NCBI RefSeq assembly: GCF_030540765.1
Contig: NZ_JAUOEL010000008.1
Coordinates: forward strand, 248,001-312,000
DNA length: 64,000 nt
Direction of reading: 5' to 3'
From: Flavivirga jejuensis
GTDB lineage: Bacteria > Bacteroidota > Bacteroidia > Flavobacteriales > Flavobacteriaceae
Each line of letters starts with the position of its first letter. Position 1 is the first letter of the stretch. The notes below the pieces were generated by a model. That model was given only the letters and a program-made list of their open reading frames with translations. It did no database searches and was not told the DNA's origin. The translations under genes were made by a program, and so were the position numbers. Below, piece by piece: positions 9,750-20,042 of this stretch.

Positions 9750-10457
9750 TTATTTGTATCTGTTTTCGCAATATGGCTTAAGTACTTCAATAGCATAATT
9801 ATAACGTTCTTCCGCTTTCGAAAGATCGCCTTTAAATCTAATAGATTTTGGCATGAATATACTATAAAGAAACCTCCCTCTAGCAATACGATCCAAGGTT
9901 TTTAAATTATTAACATCCATGGTTTTATAGATCGTGTCTATCCATTTATATTGTTCTTTTCTCAGAATCGTTTTATCCCATTTTAAAGCCTGCACTGTTT
10001 TTAATATGGATTGCGAATTATAAAGACTTTGTAATTCGGTAAATACGTTATTAAAAACAACCTCACTCCCTTGCTTTGCATAGGCTTTTATATCTTTTTT
10101 TGAAAATATTGAATATGGAAAAACGTCTATAAGATGCATTTTTTTTGATATGAAATAAGCCATTTTAACCCAAATCACCTCATGTTCTTTCCTCTTTAAT
10201 TCATTAAAAAGCCATTTATAAAAATCCCGTCGTTGTGAAATGGTTTTATATTCTTGTGATAAATTATTTTTAAGATTAAATGTATTAGCCTCTTGCCATA
10301 CCAATGTGTTTTTACTTCTATCACATTTTAACCAATCGGAAGGTTCTAATGATTGTTTTTGAGTTTCTTTTTGATACACTCTTAAGTTTTTCCATTCTTT
10401 AGCAGAAAGGGTACTATTTAAAGTGATTAAAAGAGCAAAAACAATTTGTCGTATCAT
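9750..10457 (-). CDS. Secreted protein of unknown function (235 aa)
   Basis: Signal peptide ending TLSA (residues 1-19), then a mostly helical, lysine- and tryptophan-rich body without cysteine motifs, ending in a helix with EERYNYAIEVLKPYCENRYK. Lies 60 bp downstream of guaB on the same strand, so co-transcription is possible. No function can be assigned from the sequence. Confidence 0.65.
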   Translation of the reverse strand: MIRQIVFALLITLNSTLSAKEWKNLRVYQKETQKQSLEPSDWLKCDRSKNTLVWQEANTFNLKNNLSQEYKTISQRRDFYKWLFNELKRKEHEVIWVKMAYFISKKMHLIDVFPYSIFSKKDIKAYAKQGSEVVFNNVFTELQSLYNSQSILKTVQALKWDKTILRKEQYKWIDTIYKTMDVNNLKTLDRIARGRFLYSIFMPKSIRFKGDLSKAEERYNYAIEVLKPYCENRYK

Positions 10458-10534
10458 GATATAAAAATACGATATATCTGAAAAGTGTTTTTTATATACG
10501 GTAAAATAATATAATTTATAGTAAAGTAAACATT

Positions 10535-13291
10535 TTATCTACCACCTCTAGAACCTCGATTTCTACCACCTGATCCTCTTCCTCTATTTCCAACATTTAT
10601 ATTTTGACCTGCAAATCTTCCGAATTTATAAACAAAAGTGACCATAAAATATTGTTCTAAAATCTTATTTTCTACATCTTGAATATAAGTTTCATTTACT
10701 GTTCTTTTATAGCCATTATTTTTTCCAAGTATATCATAACCTACTAATGTTAACGTCCCTTTGTTATCCCATAATTCTACACCAAGTCCTGCATTCCAAA
10801 AAACAGCATCACCATCAAAATCGTCGCCAACCCTACTGTTATAACGATATGACACCTTATTGGTAAAGAAAGTATTTTTTAAAAAAAACACAGACGTTTC
10901 TATATCTAAGTTTTGAACGAAGTAACTATTGTCATTAAAAACATCTGTATCGTAAACACTTTCGTTTACAGTATAACTATAAACACCACTTAAATCCAAT
11001 TTATTATCATAAGAATATTTAAAAGATATTGACGGTCTAATGCTTGTTGTTTTTGCAGTAAATTTTAGATCGTTTTGAATAGACAGATTATTTCTATACC
11101 CTCCTTGTATTCGGGCGTTCATATTTATATTCGTTTTTTTATTAAAATAAGATTTTGAAATAGCAGCGTTACCTGTTAGTGTATAATCGCCATTTATATT
11201 ATCGTAGGTTGTATATTGAATTAAATCTTGATTGGTTGTAGTGGCATTGATTATCTTATCTTGAACAAATTGAACCTTGGCATATCCTGAAATATTTATA
11301 TTATTGTAAGCTAAATTATTTTGGTATCTAAAACTTAAATCATTATTAATTTGTGGTTCTAAAAGCGGATTTCCCACTCGAATATGTGTAATATCAGTAA
11401 CATCTTCAACAGGTTGTAATTGATTTGCTGATGGTAAATTCACACTTTGATTATAATTTAACGTGATGTTTTTATAGCCATTTTTATCCCTATAACGTAT
11501 GCGTCCCATATAGGTTACATATTCAAAATCCCTTTTGAAATTTCTAGTATTTACTAACTCATCTTTATAGTTTCTATACGTATTTGTAAAAGCACCTTCT
11601 ACTTCAAAACGAAAATATTTATAATCGTATCTTAGTCGTAATGCTGGTTTAATGGTTGTTGTAACATATTTATTATCTGAACTTAAAACCTCGTTAAAAT
11701 CATCATGCTCCTCTGTATCATCATCAAAATCGTAAATAAAATTTTCATTTTTCTCAGAATGAATCACAACATTATATTTAGGAATCATTCTAAAATTAAG
11801 AAATAACTCTTTATTCCATAAAGCATAAAAACTAATATCACTGTTATTCGTTTTTATGTCACTTATTTGATTTTGGATAATAGAGTCGTTCCTGGTGTAG
11901 AATTTATTTTTCGAATACTTTGTGCTTTCTGTATCTCCTTTATTAAAATTGGTTGTTAGTCCCACATTTAAATAGTCTCGTCCTTTTCCTGTTACAGAAG
12001 TTACACTAAAGTTATTTTTAATTTCATAATTTGTAGATATAGATGTGTTTGAAGCATTATAATCACTTACTAAATCACCATTAGCATATTGCGATGTTCT
12101 ATCTACAAGCGAACCCGATTCCTTACTACTCGTATTAAAATCTGTTTCATTAGACAATTGAACTTTATTATTATTTAATTTGTTTTTTGGTTTGATAATA
12201 AATTTTAAATCCATCCCCGCTCGATGGCTATCAGAATCACTATAGCCACTATTTTCCGAATCTGTAATATAATTTAAATCGGGTAAAAAATTCTCTTTAA
12301 AGCTTTTTTGCTCAGTGTCATTATTTTGTGAACTATATCTGTAATTTCCATTTACACGTGTTTCATTCCACTTTCCTTTAGTATAATTAGCGCCTGCAAA
12401 ATCAGATTTAATATGGCCATTACTTGTGTCGGTGTCTGGCAGAGCATTAAACCCTCTAGACATATTAATGTTATTGGCTCCACCAATAAGTCCTAATTGT
12501 TTGCCATCAATTAACTGAAAAATATTGGCATTGGCTTGATATTTTTTATCTGTTCCATACCCGCCTTTTAAATCACCAAAACTAGCATGGTTTTTTCCTT
12601 TTTTTATTTTAAAGTTTATTTCTTTAGTCTCAGAATCAGATTCTTCTCCTGTAAACTTTTGCATGTTAGTTTTGTAATCGGTAACCTGTACTTTGCTTAT
12701 TACATTACTTGGTAAGTTTTTTAAAGCAACTTCTCCTTTTTTCTCTCCGAAAAATCGCATCCCATCCACGTTTATGGCTTCTACTTCTATACCATTTACG
12801 GTTATATTACCATCTAAATCAATTTCTATTCCAGGTAATTTTTTTAGTAAATCTTCTGCTTTATCGTTGGGCAATGTTTTAAAACTATCGGCATTATACT
12901 CTATGGTATCTTTTTTAATTATAATAGGAGGTGCTTTCCCTATAATAGAGACTACATTTAATTCTTCAATTTGGTCTTCTAAGGTAATAACACCTACATC
13001 TAATAGGTCGCCACCAGGAACATCAATATTTTTTTTATAAGGTTTATAACCTAAATAAGCGATATTAAAAATAGCTTTTGAATCATTTTCAGTGTTAACT
13101 CGTATTGAAAACTCCCCATCTTTATTAGTTATTCCATAAGCCATAGGAATACTGTCTTTTATACTTTGAAGGTAAACTGTAGCGCCTTCTAAAGAATTTG
13201 TATTTAGGTCTTTAACAACGCCTTGTAATGTAAATTTCTGAGCAGATAATGATGCTGATGTAAATAACAAAAGTAAAAGTAATTTCTTCAA
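10535..13291 (-). CDS. TonB-dependent-receptor-like outer-membrane beta-barrel protein
   Basis: 918 aa with signal peptide ending SLSAQ. Order: carboxypeptidase-regulatory-like domain (about 20-110, FTLQGVVKDLNTNSLEGATV); plug-like region (about 115-230, with KLPGIEIDLDGNITVNG); then a long beta-barrel of alternating aromatic strands to the C-terminus. This arrangement is the outer-membrane beta-barrel family common in Bacteroidota rather than a classical siderophore receptor. The tail is unusually rich in Arg and Gly (NRGRGSGGRNRGSRGGR). Ligand unknown. Stands alone between guaB's neighbour and the iron operon. Confidence 0.85.
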   Translation of the reverse strand: MKKLLLLLLFTSASLSAQKFTLQGVVKDLNTNSLEGATVYLQSIKDSIPMAYGITNKDGEFSIRVNTENDSKAIFNIAYLGYKPYKKNIDVPGGDLLDVGVITLEDQIEELNVVSIIGKAPPIIIKKDTIEYNADSFKTLPNDKAEDLLKKLPGIEIDLDGNITVNGIEVEAINVDGMRFFGEKKGEVALKNLPSNVISKVQVTDYKTNMQKFTGEESDSETKEINFKIKKGKNHASFGDLKGGYGTDKKYQANANIFQLIDGKQLGLIGGANNINMSRGFNALPDTDTSNGHIKSDFAGANYTKGKWNETRVNGNYRYSSQNNDTEQKSFKENFLPDLNYITDSENSGYSDSDSHRAGMDLKFIIKPKNKLNNNKVQLSNETDFNTSSKESGSLVDRTSQYANGDLVSDYNASNTSISTNYEIKNNFSVTSVTGKGRDYLNVGLTTNFNKGDTESTKYSKNKFYTRNDSIIQNQISDIKTNNSDISFYALWNKELFLNFRMIPKYNVVIHSEKNENFIYDFDDDTEEHDDFNEVLSSDNKYVTTTIKPALRLRYDYKYFRFEVEGAFTNTYRNYKDELVNTRNFKRDFEYVTYMGRIRYRDKNGYKNITLNYNQSVNLPSANQLQPVEDVTDITHIRVGNPLLEPQINNDLSFRYQNNLAYNNINISGYAKVQFVQDKIINATTTNQDLIQYTTYDNINGDYTLTGNAAISKSYFNKKTNINMNARIQGGYRNNLSIQNDLKFTAKTTSIRPSISFKYSYDNKLDLSGVYSYTVNESVYDTDVFNDNSYFVQNLDIETSVFFLKNTFFTNKVSYRYNSRVGDDFDGDAVFWNAGLGVELWDNKGTLTLVGYDILGKNNGYKRTVNETYIQDVENKILEQYFMVTFVYKFGRFAGQNINVGNRGRGSGGRNRGSRGGR

Positions 13292-13590
13292 TATGAATAT
13301 TTTATTAAGATGTCATATTGAGACATATTTTTAAACTAAAGGTTTAATAGCTATATGTTAAAAAATAACTTTATTAATAAAAGCTATTAGTAGCAACCAT
13401 TAAATGTAATAAAAATATACATATTAAGAAGATGTAACGGTAAATGTATTTGCTTTTTTTAAAGTAATTGTTTTAAAATAATAATGGTAGAAAGAGAAAA
13501 AATTAGGCATAACCTAGGGGAATTATTTTCGGTTAAAACCTGAGCTATTAATACAATCAATTTTTATTATTATTCTCATACCTTATCTAC
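13292..13590. other. Intergenic region, no gene seen
   Basis: 299 bp of AT-rich sequence between two minus-strand outer-membrane genes. No convincing ORF, hairpin terminator or exact TAnnTTTG box was found. Confidence 0.5.
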
Positions 13591-16062
13591 TTAAAATTTG
13601 AGTTGTAAGGTAGTATAAAAGTTTCTAGGAGCAGATGGAATAATTCCTGGTCCTGGGTATCCTGTTGCCCTTCTTGTAAAATAACTATTATCCAGAACGT
13701 TATTTATTCCTGTTTCTAACTTGATTTTTCTGAACGTATAAGATAATGATACATCTAAAATATCATATTCCGGTATCTCTCCAATCACGCCTTCTCTAAT
13801 TGATCCCGGTGCATCTATTTCTGCATTAGAAGAATCTGTATATTGTTTTGAAAGGAATGAATATTGAACACTGCCTAAAAAGTTTTTATACCCGAACCGT
13901 AAGATTGTTTTTAGGTTAACATTGGGTATGAATTCTACCTGGTTCCCTTTTACCCCATTTTGTTTGGAACTTGTATATTCGGAATCTATATAAGCAAAAT
14001 TCACTGCCAATCCTAACCTATATTTAGGGTCATGCTGGAATAGATCTAAAATATTCCAATCGACAAAACTTTCAATACCATAAATAAACGCATCACCTAC
14101 ATTGGTTCTTACCCAATTAGCCCTATCGTCTAGAATATTACCTATTCTACCATTATAATTAACATTAAATACACCTATATCGTACGAAATAGCTTTTTTG
14201 TACTTCCCTCTTAATCCTATATCTAAAGTAAAACCTTCTTCATCTGTAATATCTGGATCAATAATAAAAGTGGGGCTTACAGAACGAATATCGCTAAAAG
14301 TAACCGAACGGTAATTTTGTGATACATTAGCATACAACTCAACATAATGGCTTGGTTTATAGCTTGCCCCAACCCCTAACAGAAGGAAGTTACGGTCAAA
14401 TACCCTGTTATCTTCGTTTTCTGCCGATGCTATCAGGTTGTTTGCATTGTCGTATGCCTTTGTAAAATAATCACCTTGGCTTTCTGTCCTGATCTGCTCA
14501 AACCTAAACCCGGGCGTAATCGATAATTTATATGAAACTTTAAAAATATTTTCTCCAAAAACAGCTAAATTTCTATTTGGGTATTTAAAATTAGAAACAT
14601 TAGGGTAATCTCCAGTAACAGTTTCTACAATTGAAAAATCGGGGTCGATTCCCACACTGCCTGCTCCTTGTTCTCCCGAATTATTAGCATTATAGTATTT
14701 ACTGCCTATTAAAAATACCGATTCTTTGCCTAGTAAATTATACTTGGTTAAAAACCTTGCTTCTATACCCCAGTTTTTAAATTCACCAATTAATATATCC
14801 CGATTATAAAAATACGTTCCGTCGAGGTTTGTAATATCTTCATCTTTTATAGGGTTTTTATTTAATCCTGAAGGAAATGGATCCCCTCTAAATCCGATTG
14901 CTTTTCTCGAAGCATCCAATCCGAAAAAATTAAATGTAAAATTTGTTTTTTCTGAAAATTTATGTGCAAACTTTAAGTTATACAACAACCAATCGACTTC
15001 AAACCAATTACGTTCTCTGTTGCTTTGCAGTGGGTCTTCATTAAACATGGTATCTGTTAAACCGCCTGCCTGCTGGGCTAAATAACGCAAATACGTAACT
15101 TCTGCTCTTAACGACGTGTTTTTTGTAAATTGGTATCCTAAATGGGCAAATACATTTTTAGATTCGAATTCTGAATTTGGTCTAAAACCATCTCCCCTTT
15201 TGTAATTAAAATAGGTGTAATAACTCCATTTATTTTTTGTACCACTTAAACTCGTAAAATTGGTATACAATCCAAAACTTCCTAGTGTGTTTCTTGTTAT
15301 AATTTCTAAAGGCTTATTCGGATTTGGAGATTTCATTTTAAAATTTATCAAACCTCCAAACTGTGTTCCATATTGTAAAGAAGCTGCGCCACGAATCACT
15401 TGTATTTCTTCCAAACCCTCTGCCGCAGGAGTGTAATAACTTTCTGGATACCCTAAAACATCAGCACTAATATCATACCCATTTTGTCTGGTATTAAAAT
15501 TTGCAGTTCTGTTAGGATCTAATCCACGACCACCAATATTAAGTTGTAACCCAGCATCATCATTTTGATAAATGTTTAAACCTGCTACCTGACTATATAT
15601 TTGCCGTGCGTTATTAGAGGCTAAATTTGCCATGGATTGCTCCACCAAGATCACTTCTGTTTTTTTACCTGCATAAATAGCAGTTCCTTCAACATCTTTT
15701 AATCGTTTTAACTCAAAAAGGCGTTGTTTTCTAGCCGTAATCTCGACTTCTGATAAGTTCTGCGTTAGATCTTTTAAAACAATTTTTAATTCTGAGGTTG
15801 TATTCGTTTGAATAGAAATTTCTTCAGCTTCATATTCTAAAGAAAAAAATATAAGTGTTAATGTTTTTTTTGAAGTTTGAAACTGAAAATAACCTGAATC
15901 ATCAGTGGTTGCTAGTAATCCAGAGGCTTTATCATAAACCTTAACATTGTTTATTGGCCGATTATCTTTTGAAAAAGTAACTGTACCAGAAATATTATTT
16001 TGTGCAAAAAATGAAACACTAAAAATGAGTGCTGCTATAATTTTAAAGTCCTTTAATCTCAT
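13591..16062 (-). CDS. TonB-dependent receptor, FecA-like
   Basis: 823 aa. Signal peptide (ends FFAQN), carboxypeptidase-regulatory-like domain (about 22-105), TonB plug (about 130-245, with QIYSQVAGLNIYQND and EEIQVIRGAASLQYGTQFGG), then a 22-strand type barrel ending in a C-terminal aromatic strand (FYTTLQLKF). The plug resembles ferric-dicitrate-type receptors. Its start overlaps the last 20 bp of the HTTM gene, so the two are translationally coupled. Last gene of the DUF4856 - imelysin - HTTM - receptor operon; imelysin partners are iron-regulated in other bacteria, so iron uptake is the best inference. Confidence 0.9.
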   Translation of the reverse strand: MRLKDFKIIAALIFSVSFFAQNNISGTVTFSKDNRPINNVKVYDKASGLLATTDDSGYFQFQTSKKTLTLIFFSLEYEAEEISIQTNTTSELKIVLKDLTQNLSEVEITARKQRLFELKRLKDVEGTAIYAGKKTEVILVEQSMANLASNNARQIYSQVAGLNIYQNDDAGLQLNIGGRGLDPNRTANFNTRQNGYDISADVLGYPESYYTPAAEGLEEIQVIRGAASLQYGTQFGGLINFKMKSPNPNKPLEIITRNTLGSFGLYTNFTSLSGTKNKWSYYTYFNYKRGDGFRPNSEFESKNVFAHLGYQFTKNTSLRAEVTYLRYLAQQAGGLTDTMFNEDPLQSNRERNWFEVDWLLYNLKFAHKFSEKTNFTFNFFGLDASRKAIGFRGDPFPSGLNKNPIKDEDITNLDGTYFYNRDILIGEFKNWGIEARFLTKYNLLGKESVFLIGSKYYNANNSGEQGAGSVGIDPDFSIVETVTGDYPNVSNFKYPNRNLAVFGENIFKVSYKLSITPGFRFEQIRTESQGDYFTKAYDNANNLIASAENEDNRVFDRNFLLLGVGASYKPSHYVELYANVSQNYRSVTFSDIRSVSPTFIIDPDITDEEGFTLDIGLRGKYKKAISYDIGVFNVNYNGRIGNILDDRANWVRTNVGDAFIYGIESFVDWNILDLFQHDPKYRLGLAVNFAYIDSEYTSSKQNGVKGNQVEFIPNVNLKTILRFGYKNFLGSVQYSFLSKQYTDSSNAEIDAPGSIREGVIGEIPEYDILDVSLSYTFRKIKLETGINNVLDNSYFTRRATGYPGPGIIPSAPRNFYTTLQLKF

Positions 16063-17407
16063 CCTTAAGTGGTAAAATCCAATGTTTTGGTTTAAGCGAT
16101 TCTTTTTCTTGGTACAAATCTACATATTTATCTATAAACAAAGCACTTAATCTACCATTTAACGCAACATAACTTTCTACAAAAACTTGCACATTTTCAT
16201 GTCCTTGTGCCGTAAAATGATCCCCTAAAAAGTGTGCATATTCTAAAATAAAATCGGGTTGAAAACTCATTTGTTTTTCTTGAAATGGCGTTAGGAAATC
16301 TTTATTATCAACATAAAAATAATCGTCTGTTTTAGCATTTACGATTTTAAATGTACTCATTCCCATTTTTTCCATGAGCATTACACGCCATGAAAAGCGA
16401 AAACCCTCTTCTGTCCAAAATAATTCATTGGGATAAAGCAGGTACCTAAAAGGAAAAAGCAATTGAATACAGAAAAATAGACTTAGAGTGATTAATAATG
16501 GTTTTCTGTAACTAAACTTATAGCTTTCAACTTTCAGGATTGAAGGTTTATTTGTCTCAAGCCGAAAAATCCTTTTTAAAAAGGCAATAATCTTCTTATG
16601 AAAATCTGCTTCAAAGAATATTAACGTTGATACGATCATGATAAATGGAAACATGCCTATTGGAAACAAAACTCTTGTAAATACGTGAAAGAACACCACC
16701 AGAGCAAAGGCAAACCAACGTGTTTTTTTATACAGTAATAAAAACGGAATACTTAAATCGTACAATGCACCACTCCAACTCATAGCATAATGAAACCAGT
16801 TCTGACTCATAAGACTTTCACCTATTAAAGGTAAATCGTATTTTGAGGGCAACCATATTTTTAAGGGCATCGCCTTAAACAACCAATCGCTATTCAGTTT
16901 TGCTAAACCAGCATAAAAATAAACAATACCTAACAGTAGCTTTATAGCATCTGTAGTCCATTTTGGAATAGTTTCGTAACGTTTCTTTCTAAGAAGATTA
17001 TCTAGCGAAAAATAGGCGTTTGCTGGTAAAAAAATCATTAAAAAACTCAACAAACTTATAAAGTAATAATGATTTAAATAGGTGGTTTTATCCATTAATT
17101 CAATATAAGTAAAACTTAAAAAGAATGTGATAATAGCTATTCTGTATTTTAAACCAAAAGCTATAAATAAAGCAGATAAACCACAGATAACAAAAAGAAG
17201 ATATGTGTAAACACCTAGAGGTTTTATAAACTCAAAACCATAATAAGAAAAGTTAAATTTAGGCTGAATATAAAGTGTGTCGATCCAACCATGATACCAA
17301 AAACGGATCATACCAAAACACATCATAAGACCGAAACATATTCTAAAAAAAGCTAGTGGCGCTGCACTTACGTTTTTACTTAGGTATGTTTTAATACTCA
17401 AATTCAT
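16043..17407 (-). CDS. HTTM-domain membrane protein (gamma-carboxylase-like)
   Basis: Polytopic membrane protein with the horizontally transferred transmembrane (HTTM) domain seen in vitamin-K-dependent gamma-carboxylases: PLAFFRICFGLMMCFGMIRF near the N-terminus, several further helices (ALFIAFGLKYRIAIITFFLS, FHVFTRVLFPIGMFPFIMI), and a soluble C-terminal part. The start MNLSIKTYLSKN at 17407 fits the family better than the in-frame ATG at 17440. Its 3' end overlaps the receptor gene. Whether it modifies a partner protein in the operon is not known. Confidence 0.85.
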   Translation of the reverse strand: MNLSIKTYLSKNVSAAPLAFFRICFGLMMCFGMIRFWYHGWIDTLYIQPKFNFSYYGFEFIKPLGVYTYLLFVICGLSALFIAFGLKYRIAIITFFLSFTYIELMDKTTYLNHYYFISLLSFLMIFLPANAYFSLDNLLRKKRYETIPKWTTDAIKLLLGIVYFYAGLAKLNSDWLFKAMPLKIWLPSKYDLPLIGESLMSQNWFHYAMSWSGALYDLSIPFLLLYKKTRWFAFALVVFFHVFTRVLFPIGMFPFIMIVSTLIFFEADFHKKIIAFLKRIFRLETNKPSILKVESYKFSYRKPLLITLSLFFCIQLLFPFRYLLYPNELFWTEEGFRFSWRVMLMEKMGMSTFKIVNAKTDDYFYVDNKDFLTPFQEKQMSFQPDFILEYAHFLGDHFTAQGHENVQVFVESYVALNGRLSALFIDKYVDLYQEKESLKPKHWILPLKDEIKGL

Positions 17408-17466
17408 TGTATAAAAAAAAGGTTGCCATATCATAGACAACCCTGTTTATTTAATTTGTAGTCTTA

Positions 17467-18567
17467 TTAATCACCATCGGCATCAACAAAATCTACACTT
17501 ATGTTAAATGCTTGAAGCATATCAACTTTTAAAGACACTACAACCAACTGAAGTGCATCAAAAGCTTCTGTTATTTTTGCATTATCTGTGTTAATTTGAG
17601 TGCTGAAATTAGCATCTAACGTTTCTATTTTTACGCGAGCAGCATCAAATCTTGAGTTTATCAAAGTCACCAGATCATTTCTTTCTAAGTAAACTAAATA
17701 ACTTTTAAAACTCTCTCCTGTAGTGTTTGAACTATAATGCTTACCGTTAAAAATATTTTGAACCGAATTAAGTGCTTCTAAAGCCAATTCTTTTGATAAT
17801 TCTTTACTGTAAAAGGCTTCTACTTTTTCTGGAAGAGGTGACGTAGAGAACACACCTCCTGGAATGCCAAATTTGTTGGCACGCAGTCCTTTTTCATAAT
17901 AGAAGATATAATCGTTTATTAATTTGTTTAAAGAACTTGTAACTGTATTGGAAGTAGAGCTAACAAAAGTAGCTTTATAAGATGATGTCCAATCGTCCAA
18001 AACCGTTTCTGTTAAAGATTGCATTTGGTTTATAAGGTCTGATAAATATGTTTTATACTTAGCATCACTATATTTACCTAAAATGGTTGCATCATCATCT
18101 GCAATGCCATATAACATATAATCTACCGCGGGAAAACCAACGGCATCATTATTATTGGTATGTGTTAAATCATACCCCCCCGAAGAAACATTAGCTTCCA
18201 CATCAATAGTGGAAACGGGATAAACATTCATTTGAAATGAATACAATATACCTTCAGCTTTCCCAATGTTATACATTTCTACATGTTGCCAGGCTTTGTA
18301 AGCAGATAACCAAGAGGCTCTTAAAACGTCTAAGTTCGTTTGATCGGGAACAGATATAAAAGCGTCTTTATCGGTTTTTAATGTAGTAAGTTTTACATTT
18401 AGATCTTGAAAAGCGGGTATAATTAAGTTATCAGCTAAATTTGTTAATAATGCGCCTCTATCAAAACCATCAGTAACATTTCCACTGTCTGGATCGTCAT
18501 CAGACGATGCCCCACATGCTATGACAAATATTGTAATAACGGTTAGTAAAAAAATCTTTCTTGTCAT
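17467..18567 (-). CDS. Imelysin-family lipoprotein (M75-like)
   Basis: Predicted lipoprotein (lipobox ending FVIAC, then GASSDDDPDSG). The body matches imelysin/IrpA proteins: AWQHVEMYNIGKAEG in the first third, FPAVDYMLYGI around the second conserved block, and a long helical bundle after it. Imelysins are surface or periplasmic proteins tied to iron uptake; proteolytic activity is doubtful for many of them. Start placed at the ATG giving MTRKIFLLTVITIFVIAC (18567); an earlier in-frame ATG at 18591 adds eight residues. 59 bp precede the HTTM gene's preferred start. Confidence 0.87.
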   Translation of the reverse strand: MTRKIFLLTVITIFVIACGASSDDDPDSGNVTDGFDRGALLTNLADNLIIPAFQDLNVKLTTLKTDKDAFISVPDQTNLDVLRASWLSAYKAWQHVEMYNIGKAEGILYSFQMNVYPVSTIDVEANVSSGGYDLTHTNNNDAVGFPAVDYMLYGIADDDATILGKYSDAKYKTYLSDLINQMQSLTETVLDDWTSSYKATFVSSTSNTVTSSLNKLINDYIFYYEKGLRANKFGIPGGVFSTSPLPEKVEAFYSKELSKELALEALNSVQNIFNGKHYSSNTTGESFKSYLVYLERNDLVTLINSRFDAARVKIETLDANFSTQINTDNAKITEAFDALQLVVVSLKVDMLQAFNISVDFVDADGD

Positions 18568-18664
18568 ACTATAATCATTTTTGCTCTGCAAATTTAATAA
18601 AGTAGTTGCTATGTATAAAACACAACAACTACTTTAAAGAAACTTTAAACTAATATTGAGGTTT

Positions 18665-19882
18665 TTAGTTTGCAGCTTGTGCCGATGTAAAGCCAAATTC
18701 TGCTGCTATTTCATCAGAAATGGTATCTAAAGTTGTCGTTGTAACATCCCAAAAACCATTACCTGTCATAAGTTGCGAGATGTAAGCGTCTACTTCTGTT
18801 TTAGAAAAATAAGGCAATGTTGTATTTGGCTTTCTTGTAAACTGTAAACTATAAACAAAACCAAAACCTTCAGACAAATCATGAAATGCAGCCGCTTTAT
18901 TTGCTGCTAAACTTGCTTTTCCTGCTTGTAAATAATGTGCAGCCCTTACTGCAATAACCATAGATATTTTTTCTTTTATAATTTCTGCTTGCTCATCACG
19001 TACTGTATAGTTTTTGGCTTCAATAGCTGCTCTTCCTAGTTTAAAAGCATTATAAATATCTGCTGCTATACCTGTAAAATCAGTATCATTTTCTACTCTA
19101 GATAAATATTTGTTTAAAAAACTATCGGCATCCAAAACTGGAACAGCTGGATTTACTTCATTTCCATATAAATATCCATAAGCTTCATCCCATTTGTGCT
19201 CCATAGTAGTATAATCTTTATCACTTTCAACGACATCATTATCATTATTTGCTCGATTTTCTCCAGCATCTAATACAGCAGGACTTAAATAATTATTAAG
19301 TATTTGATCCACCATTAAAGCTCCGATTAAAGATTTTGCAAACGCTTGGTTCAACTCTAATCCTTTGGCATTTATATAACGTGTAGATTCTCCTCCTGCT
19401 TCTTGTAATTGTCCTGCATTACCAGCTGTAGCTATATTTTCCCAATTAGGAAAAACATCTAAAACCTGTGCTGATATCCAATTATCAAAATCTGCTTTTA
19501 TAGTATTAGCTTCTGTCGTATTTGCAGAAAAATAATCTGCAGAAGCTGCTGTTTTACTTCGTATACTTTTGTCTGAGGCATTTAAATCTGTATCACTAAA
19601 ATCCGCAACACCTTCAACATGCGCAAACATAGCATCTAACTTTTCTATAGCATCTAACTGATCTTCTGTTTTAGTATTATCTTTTATTGCAGACACTAAT
19701 TCTTCTGCCATTTTAATTCTGGTAGTTTGACCTCCAAAACTTACTGTAGAATTTCCGTTTCTAGTAAATACGTAAGTAGCTGGGGCAGTTATTTGATTGT
19801 CTCCAGTACCATTATCATCATCACTTGAACATGAATTAAATAAACTTCCTGCAATTAATAAACTTAGAACTAATTTTTTCAT
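18665..19882 (-). CDS. DUF4856 lipoprotein
   Basis: Predicted lipoprotein (lipobox SLFNSC, then SSDDDNGTG). Opening segment YVFTRNGNSTVSFGGQTTRI is typical of DUF4856 proteins, which are usually found beside imelysins in Bacteroidota. The rest is alpha-helical, with GFGFVYSLQFTRKPNT near the C-terminus. First gene of the probable iron operon and directly behind its promoter. Function unproven; a surface iron- or heme-related role is inferred from neighbours only. Confidence 0.85.
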   Translation of the reverse strand: MKKLVLSLLIAGSLFNSCSSDDDNGTGDNQITAPATYVFTRNGNSTVSFGGQTTRIKMAEELVSAIKDNTKTEDQLDAIEKLDAMFAHVEGVADFSDTDLNASDKSIRSKTAASADYFSANTTEANTIKADFDNWISAQVLDVFPNWENIATAGNAGQLQEAGGESTRYINAKGLELNQAFAKSLIGALMVDQILNNYLSPAVLDAGENRANNDNDVVESDKDYTTMEHKWDEAYGYLYGNEVNPAVPVLDADSFLNKYLSRVENDTDFTGIAADIYNAFKLGRAAIEAKNYTVRDEQAEIIKEKISMVIAVRAAHYLQAGKASLAANKAAAFHDLSEGFGFVYSLQFTRKPNTTLPYFSKTEVDAYISQLMTGNGFWDVTTTTLDTISDEIAAEFGFTSAQAAN

Positions 19883-19941
19883 TTTAATAGATTTACTCTT
19901 TTTATTTAGACTTGTTAAAAATAATCTTTACTTTTAAGCTG

Positions 19942-19972
19942 CAAATATAAGACACTTAATTACTTACGCAAA
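19942..19972 (-). promoter_or_regulatory. Promoter of the DUF4856-imelysin-HTTM-receptor operon
   Basis: Minus strand reads TTTG, exactly 19 nt, TATATTTG: a near-perfect Bacteroidota promoter. About 60 bp upstream of the DUF4856 start, leaving room for an untranslated leader. Confidence 0.75.
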
Positions 19973-20042
19973 GCTTATTTAGATTAAATTTAAACAAACT
20001 CTATCCATACAATATAAATAGCTGTAAATCAGTACAATAAAA

